Shown piece by piece: positions 7,603 to 17,054 of a stretch of DNA of 64,000 nucleotides. Numbering within the stretch: the stretch's first letter is position 1; each line of letters opens with the position of its first letter. The DNA lies in the NCBI GenBank assembly GCA_021848465.1, contig JAJZUP010000001.1, positions 682,001 through 746,000 on the forward strand. The letters are read 5' to 3'. Under the pieces are notes generated by a model. That model saw only the letters and a list, made by a program, of their open reading frames with translations. It had not been told where the DNA came from and did not search any database. Source of the DNA: Pseudomonadota bacterium (GTDB lineage: Bacteria; Pseudomonadota; Gammaproteobacteria; Burkholderiales; Gallionellaceae). Position numbers and translations under genes: made by a program.

Positions 7603-9843
7603 TTATTCGTGTTGCCACGATCCCTGACCCGAAACGGGATCCCACCGATCAATTCCTTCTAACGGATAATCGCAATATAGTCCATAGCCAGCTCGGCGCA
7701 GGCGGCCAATAAGTGTCGCACGTGGGATTAAATGCGAATACTTTTGAGTAAGTTCTGATGAAGAAGTACCGTTCAACTTAGACATATAGTTGCGATAAAA
7801 CTCCCCCTGCGTAATGCCCCATTTCATCACGAAAACACGGCCACCTTTTGTGTTGTGAATGCGGCCGGTGCTCTTGCAAACAAAGTGATAAAAGCGACTA
7901 TTGCCCACAATGCGAAAATGGCGGCATCCTGCAACCCAGAATTTCATTGCCAAGTCGTCATCGCTGCTCATTCCCGGGCTAAATTCAAGACTATATCCCC
8001 CAACGATTTGCCACCACTTTTTGTGAAATAACGTAGGCTGAGATATTGCGCCCTCAGTGTCCTCGCGTTTTTCGGATAGGAAATTTTTTAGCAGACCTTC
8101 AGAGTCAAATGTTTCCGGGGTAGAGCCGAAGTCATGCTCAACCATGTGGTGATTTTTGCCAATCTTCGGTTGAATCAGTGTTGAGAAATATAACGCCAGA
8201 TCAGTTTTATTTGAAATAATGGCTTCTACAAATGCAGTGTCCCAGCCCGGACATGCAACCATGTCATCATTGACATAGAGCACCCAATCGTTGGTTGCAA
8301 GTGTGACCAGATGGTTGACAGATAAACAGATTCCAACATTCTTCTCACTATGGCTGAACTTAAGTCCCTCACCCTTAACCCAGTCAAGAGTGCCATCAGA
8401 TCCATCATTTACATGCACGATGATTTCATGACTAAAAGTGGAGTGTCTTTTCAGACTGTCAATACATAGCTTGAGGTATGGAAGATTATTCCAAGTTGGA
8501 ATAATGATTGTAAAAGCTTTGGGGGGCTGGTGATGTTGAATGCGTGGATCAATTACCGCCCCATTCAATGCGTTCAATATACGCCCAACAGCTTGCTCAA
8601 CTCCTAATGGAGGTAAGGTTGTTTCGGGCAACTGATCAAGTTTCCAATCATGATAAGCTGTTTCCAGGGCCTCAACGATTTGTGGTTGCAGTGTGGCTTC
8701 AGCAACATAATGCTTGCGCTCATGCAGCATCTTATCTAACTGAGCATTTTTGTGCGTGAGGGCAATGATAGGTCGACCAGCCCAAAGGTACTCATAGAAT
8801 TTGGAAGGGATATACTCGCTGCAGGCAGCAAAATTTCCATGCAGCAGTAACAAAAAGTCTGACTGATACATAAGGTCAATGACCTGTTCTCGGCCACTTT
8901 TCCCAGTAAGTGGAGATTGCTCAAGTCGGCCAAAAGACACAAAGATGTCGCTCAAACCGGATTTATTGATTTCGCTGGAGGAAACCGAGTCAATTTGTCC
9001 TCCGTAAATATGAAAGCGAAGCACACTACGTAACTCGGGTAGTCTATCCAGCAGGGTCTTAACGGCTTCAACAATCGGGAGGAGCGAACGGTTTTCCGAA
9101 AGCAGCCCGAAATACGAAACGACCATCATTGAGGTGCGTATATATTGGGCTGAGCTTGGCAACTTCTCAACCCCGGGGAGAACGGTCAACCCTCTTTCGC
9201 CTAGCTCTGGATGGCGATCACGCGCGCTCTTGAGGGCGGCATCAGTGAACCACCAAGCCAAGTCGGCATAGCGGCATATGTACCCCTCAAGCTTTGACAT
9301 TAGCCAGAAATTTCGGTTCTGCTTCATGTCAGCAGCAATCATAGGGTCATGAACCTCGGCAATCCAAGTGATTCCAGTGAGTCTTTTAAGAATATAGCCA
9401 GCCAAATGCGCAGAATAGGCTCCTCCTGTAGAGTAAATGACAGTTGGTTTGCGCTTGCGAATGAGGCGCAATGAATGAAAAACAGCCGGAAATGCCCATG
9501 AAAACTGGCCTTGAAACCCGAAAAAAACTCTTTCTAGTAATGACAACGGAAGGAATATTATAGAAAGCAGGAAGCTGAAGATGCGATATCGCCAATCACG
9601 CCCCCAGTGCTGGCGGGCAAGTTGACGCAGATCAAAACTGATCCCGGCTGGCCCCCACGGTAATAATTGCAGGTGAGTAAAGCGTGAGTCTTTGTTCCCC
9701 ATGATGCCGCTCAACACGGCGATATCAATTCCATGATTAAGAAGATATGGAATCTTGTCAGTAATAGTCAGGCTTGATGCCTGCCCATCCTGATTAAAGC
9801 TGTGGGATAAAATAATCCAGTATTGCTTATTTTCTTCAATCAT
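7603..9843 (-). CDS. GT4-GT2 fusion glycosyltransferase
   Basis: A 746-residue protein made of two glycosyltransferases. Residues 1 to about 425 look like a GT-B (GT4) enzyme, with YSTGGAYSAH, EVHDPM and a C-terminal half containing EYIPSKFYEYLWAGRP. From about 443 a GT2 domain begins (FTIIIPTWNN), with HVNDGSDG and the DxD-like YVNDDM, then SSDDDLAMKFW as the acid-rich acceptor region. Such bifunctional proteins add two consecutive sugars. It is the last gene of the minus-strand set. No stop or frameshift separates the halves, so the fusion appears genuine. Confidence 0.85.
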   Translation of the reverse strand: MIEENKQYWIILSHSFNQDGQASSLTITDKIPYLLNHGIDIAVLSGIMGNKDSRFTHLQLLPWGPAGISFDLRQLARQHWGRDWRYRIFSFLLSIIFLPLSLLERVFFGFQGQFSWAFPAVFHSLRLIRKRKPTVIYSTGGAYSAHLAGYILKRLTGITWIAEVHDPMIAADMKQNRNFWLMSKLEGYICRYADLAWWFTDAALKSARDRHPELGERGLTVLPGVEKLPSSAQYIRTSMMVVSYFGLLSENRSLLPIVEAVKTLLDRLPELRSVLRFHIYGGQIDSVSSSEINKSGLSDIFVSFGRLEQSPLTGKSGREQVIDLMYQSDFLLLLHGNFAACSEYIPSKFYEYLWAGRPIIALTHKNAQLDKMLHERKHYVAEATLQPQIVEALETAYHDWKLDQLPETTLPPLGVEQAVGRILNALNGAVIDPRIQHHQPPKAFTIIIPTWNNLPYLKLCIDSLKRHSTFSHEIIVHVNDGSDGTLDWVKGEGLKFSHSEKNVGICLSVNHLVTLATNDWVLYVNDDMVACPGWDTAFVEAIISNKTDLALYFSTLIQPKIGKNHHMVEHDFGSTPETFDSEGLLKNFLSEKREDTEGAISQPTLFHKKWWQIVGGYSLEFSPGMSSDDDLAMKFWVAGCRHFRIVGNSRFYHFVCKSTGRIHNTKGGRVFVMKWGITQGEFYRNYMSKLNGTSSSELTQKYSHLIPRATLIGRLRRAGYGLYCDYPLEGIDRWDPVSGQGSWQHE

Positions 9844-9854
9844 ATTGGGATGCG

Positions 9855-10487
9855 CTAGACTTTTCTTGCAAGAAAGATGTATTGATACGCTAGAAATCTT
9901 TCAAACAATCCAAAAGTCAGAAAATTGATATTCCTATGTGTCTTACGTGCAAATTTTGCTTTGCATTTAATAAATTGCAGGCCACCAGTGTTTAGCAGTC
10001 TGATCGCGGATTTTCGGGTAAAAAAACGCAAGTGCGTTTGATCAAGAATGCCGGCATTTTCATAACGCCAATCGTTTTTCAAAATAATACCCGACAGGAC
10101 AGACAGATGGGAAATATTCGGCAAGCTGACAATTACCGAGCCATCAGGTTTGAGCTTACTTAGCAATTGGGGAAGTACGAGCCATGGATTGCGCAAATGC
10201 TCCAAAACGTCCAGGAACAGGATCAAATCATATTGAATATGAAAAGGAAGCACATCGGTTTCAATATCCAGCACAGCAATATCCAGCCCATTTGATTGCC
10301 CTGTTTTTGCAACCTCGGCGAAGATTTCCACTCCGTGACACACACTTACCGAGCGTTCGTTTTTTAGCCAGAGTAATGTTTGCCCTTCGCCACAGCCGAC
10401 TTCAAGAACACTTTCAACGCGAGCTGGAAGAAACGGGGCGATTTCGCGACGAGCATTCGAATAATAATTAGGGGCAGATATGTTCAT
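9855..10487 (-). CDS. Class I SAM-dependent methyltransferase
   Basis: A 210-residue protein with the SAM-binding motif VLEVGCGEGQ (about residues 27-36), an acidic second strand (HGVEIFAE) and LFLDVLEHLRNPW, typical of the Methyltransf_23/11 type. It probably methylates a sugar or the end of the glycan, given glycosyltransferase genes on both sides. The last 30 residues are basic and aromatic. Spacing to the fusion transferase is 11 bases, consistent with one operon. The substrate cannot be read from the sequence. Confidence 0.82.
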   Translation of the reverse strand: MNISAPNYYSNARREIAPFLPARVESVLEVGCGEGQTLLWLKNERSVSVCHGVEIFAEVAKTGQSNGLDIAVLDIETDVLPFHIQYDLILFLDVLEHLRNPWLVLPQLLSKLKPDGSVIVSLPNISHLSVLSGIILKNDWRYENAGILDQTHLRFFTRKSAIRLLNTGGLQFIKCKAKFARKTHRNINFLTFGLFERFLAYQYIFLARKV

Positions 10488-10509
10488 GGATTAAGCTGCT
10501 TTTGAGACA

Positions 10510-11382
10510 TTACCTTATGTTGCGGAGTGCAGATTTGAATTTATATGCAATTCTTTTGAGTGGCTGCAACCTTTTGGGATACCAGTTGGATTGATATACA
10601 ACGCCCATATAATCTACAGCGAGAATGCTTTCGTCATTCCCTGCGCGCCGATCCTGTTCGTATTCCTCAAAGTATAAGTATGCCTTAAAAAAAGGCTCCC
10701 GAGGAAGTAAGGGTATTGATTTATATTTTAATAAAGCCTCTCCATACCAAAAGGCTTCACTCGGGAGCAGCAAAATGGCATCAAGTATGGTGATATTTTG
10801 GGGTGCAAAAATATTGTGTTCAAGATCGCGCCAAACTTGAGCGTTCCACAGGACTGGGAACGGGCCGAAATTATAAGCGGGGCCACTTCTTCCAAAAAAG
10901 TCACGAAATTGAGCCTGAATTTTGCTGAAATTTGCATGTGTATCCTGAAGTCGATGTGTCAGGCAAAACTGTGAATAATTTTTTCCTTCATGGATGAGGG
11001 TATACGGTATCCCGTCAACAGAGATGAGTTCAGATGAGTGAAAATTGCGGATGAACCTGCAGTCAGAGTCAATGCAAAGATAATTGCTTTGCGGATTGAG
11101 GCGCCAGAATTCGGATTTTACAATTTGTTGCGAAATGTGGCCCGGTAAAGACTGGTACTCAGTAAATTGAATCTTTGAGTTCGCGGAAATGATTTCTTCG
11201 TCGCTAAGCCATGAAATACCCTCATTTCCGAGCTGATTTTTGAAGAGCGCGATATCTTTTTGCGGTACAGAGAAAAATAACGGCAAGTTACTGCGGTTAT
11301 ATTCACGAACGCTGTTTGCTAGTGAAATGGCTCTTTCAATATCCCCGTGGTAGCTTTTGCAAAACAGAGAAACATTATTCAT
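10510..11382 (-). CDS. Uncharacterised glycan-locus protein, DUF6492-like
   Basis: A 290-residue soluble protein that I recognise only tentatively. The N-terminus (VSLFCKSYHGDIERAISLA) followed by a YLCIDSDCRF segment near residue 99 resembles nucleotide-diphospho-sugar transferase folds, in which DSD would act as the metal-binding DxD. The DUF6492 group looks like this. There is no signal peptide or membrane helix. The position between a GT2 and a methyltransferase gene suggests a further glycosyltransferase of the same glycan, but this is inference. Confidence 0.6.
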   Translation of the reverse strand: MNNVSLFCKSYHGDIERAISLANSVREYNRSNLPLFFSVPQKDIALFKNQLGNEGISWLSDEEIISANSKIQFTEYQSLPGHISQQIVKSEFWRLNPQSNYLCIDSDCRFIRNFHSSELISVDGIPYTLIHEGKNYSQFCLTHRLQDTHANFSKIQAQFRDFFGRSGPAYNFGPFPVLWNAQVWRDLEHNIFAPQNITILDAILLLPSEAFWYGEALLKYKSIPLLPREPFFKAYLYFEEYEQDRRAGNDESILAVDYMGVVYQSNWYPKRLQPLKRIAYKFKSALRNIR

Positions 11383-11388
11383 CTGAGA

Positions 11389-12324
11389 CTATTCCAAAGT
11401 GGCGGCAATTTTGCGAAGGCGCCTTAAATAGCGCCACCGTTTAAACCAGCTTCTGGGTAGACTATTATGGGCAAGCGCAAGGCGATTCTGGATTCTATAT
11501 GCCGGTAACGTACTTCCTCCGGCATTTAACTGAGCATACTGCGCGAGTATCGCCAGGTTGGCTTCGCGTGTATGTAGGAGGGTAATATTAGTTTTTCCGT
11601 GTTTGCTAAGTATGAGCCTCTTGTTACGCTTCAGCAGCTCGCGAGTTTCCTTTGGCATTTTCTTGAAGCTGGCGCTGCCTCGATGGTAAATAAAGACATC
11701 CTCGGCAACTCTTAATGAGAGGCCAGCTTTCTTGACGCGCAATGAATAGTCGAAATCCTCGTAATAACCACGTCCAAATGCCTCATCAAGAAGACCGACT
11801 TGCTCGATTGCCCTGCGAGCAATGGCTACACAATGGAAGTCCATACGATAAGTCTCAAGCAGGTTTGCCTCCCCGCTATTGGCGTACGCCAAACCTTGGC
11901 TAATTATGTCGGCAATGGATTTTTCACTGATGTAGATAGCCTGCTCGTTGCCAGCGGCGTTAGTGACAGGCCCCAGCATGCCTAATGCGGGCATGTCTTT
12001 AAAATGCTGTGCCAATCTGGAGATCATTCCAGAGGGGGCGATGGTGTCGCTATTAAGCAGAATGACAACCTCTCCGCTGGATAAATTGATTCCTACATTA
12101 TTCCCTCCGGCGTAACCAAGATTCCTTTCATTAAAGATAAAATGCACAGAGGGATATTGCTGCTGTGCTTGGCGCAAGGAGGCTTGCGTTGTATTATCGG
12201 AGGCATTGTCGACAACAAATACTTCCCAGCTATGGAATGCAGGATCCTGCGTCAATGAGTCTAGGCATGGGCCTGTGGTGCCAGGGTAGTCATTAAAGCT
12301 GAGGATGACAATGCTAATCTTCAT
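11389..12324 (-). CDS. Glycosyltransferase family 2, rhamnosyltransferase-like
   Basis: A 311-residue GT-A enzyme. It opens with ISIVILSFNDYPGT, has FNERNLGYAGGNNVGI (the WbbL/RfbN-type donor loop), the LLNSD metal motif near residue 92 and YYEDFDYSLR as the acceptor-base region near 192. These features are typical of rhamnosyltransferase-like GT2 enzymes. The C-terminal 60 residues are basic. Its ATG overlaps the FkbM gene stop (ATGA), which indicates translational coupling. The sugar specificity is not determined by sequence alone. Confidence 0.83.
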   Translation of the reverse strand: MKISIVILSFNDYPGTTGPCLDSLTQDPAFHSWEVFVVDNASDNTTQASLRQAQQQYPSVHFIFNERNLGYAGGNNVGINLSSGEVVILLNSDTIAPSGMISRLAQHFKDMPALGMLGPVTNAAGNEQAIYISEKSIADIISQGLAYANSGEANLLETYRMDFHCVAIARRAIEQVGLLDEAFGRGYYEDFDYSLRVKKAGLSLRVAEDVFIYHRGSASFKKMPKETRELLKRNKRLILSKHGKTNITLLHTREANLAILAQYAQLNAGGSTLPAYRIQNRLALAHNSLPRSWFKRWRYLRRLRKIAATLE

Positions 12325-13082
12325 GAGCGATAGGTCTTGGCCGGAACCAGTGACAGGGCGCGAGAAATTGCTGGCCCGGCCAAGTGTGAGAGCTTCAGTA
12401 AGGTATCAATTTCGCCTTGAGCCTTACTGTGGTACCAGGAGCGGTGAACAAGAATCAAATCTCGCTGGACATTATGCTTTCCATGCGCGAGCAAGATAAA
12501 CCCCATGCGCTGAAGCAACCCGACAACATCGGGTTCAAGTTTCTGTCCGGGCCAACACTCACTGGTCTCGACTTCAACATGGATTAATTTGATGTTTTCA
12601 GCACACCCAGACATGCTTTCGAGAGCCTCGTATGCGAACCCTTCTACATCAACCCACATGGCAACTTTGGAGGATTGTGGATAGTTCTGAGTAATAAAAC
12701 TGTCAATCCGGACAGAAGCAACTTGAACTTCTTCGTTTCGCATGCCGGACTCAGTGCGAGGAAGAGCGGAGCTGGTGCCTCGGTTAAGGCCCGGGGCTTC
12801 TTTTTCCGGCCGCTGAATGTAGAACGACTGAATGCCTTGTGAGCCGGATACTAACTGGTTAATTACCCGGATACGCTTGTCATGGATATCCTTATCCGCT
12901 TCCATTAGCCGGAAATTATTCGGATTAGCCTCAAATGCTACTAAGTCGGCATCCCTTAATAAGCTACGAAAACGTTTAGAGTCAGCACCGTCCATGCTGC
13001 CGATATCAAATACTACATCGGGATTAAGTGCCCATAACAAGGTATGAAAAGCGTATTTTGTTTTCAATACTAAAGGGCGCAT
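12321..13082 (-). CDS. FkbM family methyltransferase
   Basis: About 253 residues (257 if the upstream TTG at 13094 is used). The SAM-binding region VFDIGSMDGADSKRFR, the LVAFEANPNNF strand and the VDVEGFAYEAL motif are characteristic of the FkbM family, which O-methylates sugars and natural products. It most likely methylates a hydroxyl of the polysaccharide. ATG 13082 is preferred because neither start has a strong Shine-Dalgarno and ATG is commoner. A 75-base gap without recognisable signals separates it from the SGNH gene upstream. Confidence 0.83.
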   Translation of the reverse strand: MRPLVLKTKYAFHTLLWALNPDVVFDIGSMDGADSKRFRSLLRDADLVAFEANPNNFRLMEADKDIHDKRIRVINQLVSGSQGIQSFYIQRPEKEAPGLNRGTSSALPRTESGMRNEEVQVASVRIDSFITQNYPQSSKVAMWVDVEGFAYEALESMSGCAENIKLIHVEVETSECWPGQKLEPDVVGLLQRMGFILLAHGKHNVQRDLILVHRSWYHSKAQGEIDTLLKLSHLAGPAISRALSLVPAKTYRS

Positions 13083-13157
13083 AAGCTTGCTCAATGACTA
13101 AATGGAAAGAGTATATCTATTCTGGTTACGTAATGGCAGTCATTTGGTTGAAGTGGA

Positions 13158-14144
13158 CTATTTATCAATAAAGCGTGATAGTTCCTGCCCCATAATCAGG
13201 AAGCCGAGAGTGGAGAGATGGGTATCGTTAGCGCGATACAAATCAACTGTTTTGTCTTGTATTGCTTCCCTGAACGTCGATAAGAGATCCGGGGCGAGAA
13301 AATGCTCCTTGGCTTGTTGCCAGAACAATTTATTTGGGTTTAGGTAGGCAGTTGATTTGTCCGGGACGACAGCCCAGATGACAACAAGCCCTGGCAAGCG
13401 TGTTTCAAGAGTAGACATTTTCTTATACATGGAATCGTCAAAATCATTCATCCGATCCTCATTAAAAAATAGCACGTCACGGCAGCGCGGATGGCTGAAA
13501 AGCTCGCAACCGTTGGCTAATCTTTCGAGTCGAACTTCTTTGGAAACCTGCCATGTCTTGAAAGCAGGTTTTGAGCCCAGGTATTCATACTCCAGCATGT
13601 GTAAGCGGGTCATGATGCCAACAGAAAGTTGGCCAGAGTAATCCGTGCGTGCGCGGTCCGGAAGAGTATCGGGAGGGGCGAGCTGAGGGTAGGCATAGTT
13701 GCGATACCGCATATTTTTGCACTCGAGCGATTTATTTAGATTGCCTTCAACACCTCTCTCGGCATTTTCAAGGATGACATATTTTCCCTTGAACTTAAGG
13801 CTGGATAACCAGCTCTGAAAATCAGCACAGACAGCCTGAACATTAATCCAGTCTTCTGTGTGAACCTTTAGCCCATGGCTTACTAGAACGCTTTGCCATA
13901 AATGAGGTTTGGAATAACTGTCGCCGATCACCAGAACATCAGCCTCGCTCCATGATGATTGCTGTAATAGAGCGGGGGCAATAGCTGGCTGTGGTTTTGT
14001 CCATCCGAACTGTATTTCTGGCAGCTTTCCTATACGTGTCAGGTCGCCTTCGTAGCTCGCCAGGGGTAAAAAATAGAATCCTGTTATTGTATAAAGGATC
14101 AGGATGCTAAGAACCAGAAGAAAGAATAGTTTGGCTTGGCGCAT
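13158..14144 (-). CDS. AlgX/AlgJ-like SGNH-hydrolase-type O-acyltransferase partner
   Basis: A protein of about 328 residues with one N-terminal membrane anchor or uncleaved signal (residues 5-25). The nucleophile block VIGDSYSKPH (Ser near residue 76) and the C-terminal NDTHLST (Asp/His near 306) match the SGNH triad of AlgX, AlgJ and related proteins that act in the periplasm on acyl groups delivered by an MBOAT. The ATG at 14144 follows the MBOAT stop by one base, a classic AlgI-AlgJ/X pairing. Starting further upstream would overlap the MBOAT gene. It should be the glycan O-acetyltransferase component. Confidence 0.75.
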   Translation of the reverse strand: MRQAKLFFLLVLSILILYTITGFYFLPLASYEGDLTRIGKLPEIQFGWTKPQPAIAPALLQQSSWSEADVLVIGDSYSKPHLWQSVLVSHGLKVHTEDWINVQAVCADFQSWLSSLKFKGKYVILENAERGVEGNLNKSLECKNMRYRNYAYPQLAPPDTLPDRARTDYSGQLSVGIMTRLHMLEYEYLGSKPAFKTWQVSKEVRLERLANGCELFSHPRCRDVLFFNEDRMNDFDDSMYKKMSTLETRLPGLVVIWAVVPDKSTAYLNPNKLFWQQAKEHFLAPDLLSTFREAIQDKTVDLYRANDTHLSTLGFLIMGQELSRFIDK

Positions 14145-14145
14145 G

Positions 14146-15633
14146 TCAGAACTGGAAGTACAGGAATGGGCTGTAACTGCCAAACTGGTCTATTGCCAGG
14201 CATAAGAAGAAAGAAACTGCTATGGCTTGTACCGCGGTGAGAGCGGCATTCCCGGGGGCCAAGCGGAGTTTCTCGGTGCCAGGCAGAAGCCAGACCCATA
14301 GAAGGGAGAGCAGGGTTAGTTTTGCGAGTGGCGCTCCCGACAGATTCGAAGAGGGTAGTAAATGTCCGTGTGTGACGTCGAAGAATGAGATTGGGAGGGC
14401 ATTGATGTGGTACATGGCGCTTAGTATGGATGCACAACTTGCAAGATCGTGGGCGCGGAATATTACCCAGGCGGTAACGACAGCGACGAAGGTAAGTAGT
14501 CCTTTCAGTAATGAATCAAGCGAGGTTGGCAAGGAGAAATTGATATGGGGAGAGCAATGCTCGCGCCAGATATGATTGAGCGTCAGATACAGGCCATGTA
14601 CTGCCCCCCACAAAATAAAAGTCCAGCCCGCCCCATGCCAAAGTCCGCCAAGCAACATTGTGAGCCATAGATTGAGATAACGTCTGAACTTTCCTCTCCG
14701 GTTTCCCCCCAGAGGAATATAAAGGTAATCGCGCAAATAGCGGGAAAGTGTCATATGCCAGCGACGCCAGAATTCAATAATGCTTGTAGCACGATATGGA
14801 GAGTTGAAATTGGCCGGTAGACGAATGTTGAACATTAATGCAATTCCCAGCGCCATATCGGTATAGCCGGAAAAATCAAAATAAATTTGCATGGAATATG
14901 CGAGGGCGCCGGCCCAAGCTTCATATGTAGTAAGCAGATTCCCGTGTTGGGCTGAGTCAAACACGGCGTTAGCATATGGAGCAAAGGAGTCAGCCAGTAA
15001 GGTTTTCTTGCCTAGTCCCAATGTGAAGAGAAGCAGTCCTGAGGCAAGATTGTTCCAGTCAAGCCTGTAGGTTTTCGGATTGTTAAATTGCGGCATCATT
15101 TCCTGATGATGCAGTACCGGTCCGGCTAGCAAGTGCGGGAAGTAGGTTACGAACAGAACGTAATGCACAAAACGGTATTCTTTAACCTTGCCTTGGAATG
15201 TGTCTACCAAAAAGGCAATCTGAGTGAATGTAAAAAAGGAGATGCCCAATGGCAGGATGATTTCCCCAATATTCCAATGTGCTCCGGTGATGTTGTTCAC
15301 ATTGCTGATGAAGAAATTTGCATATTTATAATAGCCGAGCAATATCAGGTTTGCGGCAATTGCGGTGATCAGCAGGATCTTTTCGCGGGATATGTTGGAG
15401 GCGTGAGCATGTGAGTAGTGTGCTCTTGCGATCCAGAGTCCGAAAGTATAGTTAAACGCAATCGAGCCAAGTAGCAGGCCAATATATGCGGGATTCCAAT
15501 ATCCGTAAAACAGCAGTGATGCCACCGCAAGCCAGGCTGCGGCATAGCCATGGCTGGTACGGGCGAGCCACAGGTATCCCGCCAATGTGGCAGGCAGGAA
15601 CAGGAAAATGAAAACGTATGAATTAAAAAGCAC
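14146..15633 (-). CDS. AlgI-like MBOAT membrane acyltransferase
   Basis: A 495-residue polytopic protein of the MBOAT family. The N-terminus MLFNSYVFIFLFLP, the central WHMTLSRYLRDYLYIPLGG motif and GGLWHGAGWTF containing the invariant histidine (about residue 333) are all present, as in AlgI and DltB. It moves an acyl group, usually acetate, across the inner membrane for polysaccharide O-acylation. It starts with GTG 15633 and is immediately followed by the SGNH partner. Hydrophobic helices are spread across the protein. Confidence 0.9.
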   Translation of the reverse strand: MLFNSYVFIFLFLPATLAGYLWLARTSHGYAAAWLAVASLLFYGYWNPAYIGLLLGSIAFNYTFGLWIARAHYSHAHASNISREKILLITAIAANLILLGYYKYANFFISNVNNITGAHWNIGEIILPLGISFFTFTQIAFLVDTFQGKVKEYRFVHYVLFVTYFPHLLAGPVLHHQEMMPQFNNPKTYRLDWNNLASGLLLFTLGLGKKTLLADSFAPYANAVFDSAQHGNLLTTYEAWAGALAYSMQIYFDFSGYTDMALGIALMFNIRLPANFNSPYRATSIIEFWRRWHMTLSRYLRDYLYIPLGGNRRGKFRRYLNLWLTMLLGGLWHGAGWTFILWGAVHGLYLTLNHIWREHCSPHINFSLPTSLDSLLKGLLTFVAVVTAWVIFRAHDLASCASILSAMYHINALPISFFDVTHGHLLPSSNLSGAPLAKLTLLSLLWVWLLPGTEKLRLAPGNAALTAVQAIAVSFFLCLAIDQFGSYSPFLYFQF

Positions 15634-15643
15634 GAGGCGGCTC

Positions 15644-16933
15644 TTATGCTTTATCGGATACTATGTAGGTATCAGAATTAATATTGTTTGTAGCTATCGC
15701 CAAGAGGGCGGCCATTGTTAGGCAGTAAAATGATACGGTCATTTTTAGATTAAAAATCTCGACAGTGAACCCATAGATGAAAAATCCAACTACAAGCATG
15801 CATCCCATCAAACTCGCAATTTGTTGAATATTTGAGGAGGTGCGGTAGGAGTGTATAAAAAGAAACAGTGGGACAAATATTACAAACAAAGATGCTAGCA
15901 GTCCAAAAATTCCGGTTTCCGCGCATTTAGATAAAATCTCGTTATGAATTTCAGCGCGCCCCATAAATGCGGCCTCTGCAGTGAGTACTTTATTCATTTG
16001 AAGGGATTCAGTGGAGATTGCGAATTCTCCTGGTCCAATACCAAAAACTGGGTTTTCAATAAAAAAATGCCATGCAGCTTGCCACAATTGTATGCGTATA
16101 CCTAACGAAGTATCTTTTTGCCCTTTCGCATATGCCTCGATGTCATTGAATGCCAGATCAATTCTATTGTGCATAATGTCAGTGCCGAGGTAAGCAATAG
16201 CCAAGAGAAGAAATGAAGTAACGGAGACTATTAATAATTTCCGTATCAAATTTCCTGTATTTAATGACATTAATGTAATCAGTACTAATGGCGGGATTGT
16301 TAGTAAGCCACCGCGCTCTCCAGTTTGAATAGCCATATACACTCCGCATAGGAATGCAAAAAATTTCAGGATAATAGCTGGGAGGCGATCATGATTTGGC
16401 CAGTTTATGCTTATCAATGAAAGGAATGCGAGCATTAATGCGATATCGCTAAAATGATTTAGGTTAAAAAACTGGCCGGTGGTCGAGCGATTGTCAACCC
16501 AATTATATGGAGCAATAATTAAAAGGAGCAGGCCCCCAATAATTCCAATGGGGATTCCTAGTTGTAAGATGGCTGTCTGGCGCCAATTTATTTGACGCAA
16601 CATGAGATATATTGGGATTGTCAGTAAAAAGCGAGACGGTGCATCGTAGGAGGGGAGGTTAAAGTTTTTGTGGTAGGCTTGGCTGAGTAAAATAGCAATT
16701 ACTGGAGTTGCCATAGCAAATGCAAAAATCAGACTGGTTCGATCCCACAATGGAAATCGCATCGACTTGTGGTTCCAACACAAATAAAAAACTGCAATAA
16801 GCAGCAGCAAGAAAAAAAAGAAGCTGGTGCTGCCCTTGATTGTAAATATGAATACTGGGTAATAAAAAATAACCAGCAACACTAATTTCTCAATAATTGG
16901 CAGACTTATTTTGGCGAGTATGAAGCGCGGCAC
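15644..16933 (-). CDS. O-antigen ligase/polymerase (Wzy_C superfamily)
   Basis: A 429-residue inner-membrane protein with about ten to twelve hydrophobic helices. The periplasmic loop GIRIQLWQAAWHFFIENPVFGIGPGEF (about residues 280-306) is typical of the Wzy_C/WaaL domain. Members either ligate glycan to lipid A-core (WaaL) or polymerise repeat units (Wzy), and sequence alone does not separate them. It is the first gene of the minus-strand set, with GTG 16933 as start, and is divergent from apaH. It is very AT-rich compared with apaH next door. Confidence 0.82.
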   Translation of the reverse strand: MPRFILAKISLPIIEKLVLLVIFYYPVFIFTIKGSTSFFFFLLLLIAVFYLCWNHKSMRFPLWDRTSLIFAFAMATPVIAILLSQAYHKNFNLPSYDAPSRFLLTIPIYLMLRQINWRQTAILQLGIPIGIIGGLLLLIIAPYNWVDNRSTTGQFFNLNHFSDIALMLAFLSLISINWPNHDRLPAIILKFFAFLCGVYMAIQTGERGGLLTIPPLVLITLMSLNTGNLIRKLLIVSVTSFLLLAIAYLGTDIMHNRIDLAFNDIEAYAKGQKDTSLGIRIQLWQAAWHFFIENPVFGIGPGEFAISTESLQMNKVLTAEAAFMGRAEIHNEILSKCAETGIFGLLASLFVIFVPLFLFIHSYRTSSNIQQIASLMGCMLVVGFFIYGFTVEIFNLKMTVSFYCLTMAALLAIATNNINSDTYIVSDKA

Positions 16934-17054
16934 GTATATTGCTCCAGCTAATTATTGAGAACTTCCATATTGTATATGCAACTGATATTGGCAATCTTCA
17001 AATTGTGGGGAACAGTTTGCATAAGCGAGGTATAGAAATTTTGATGGAACACAT

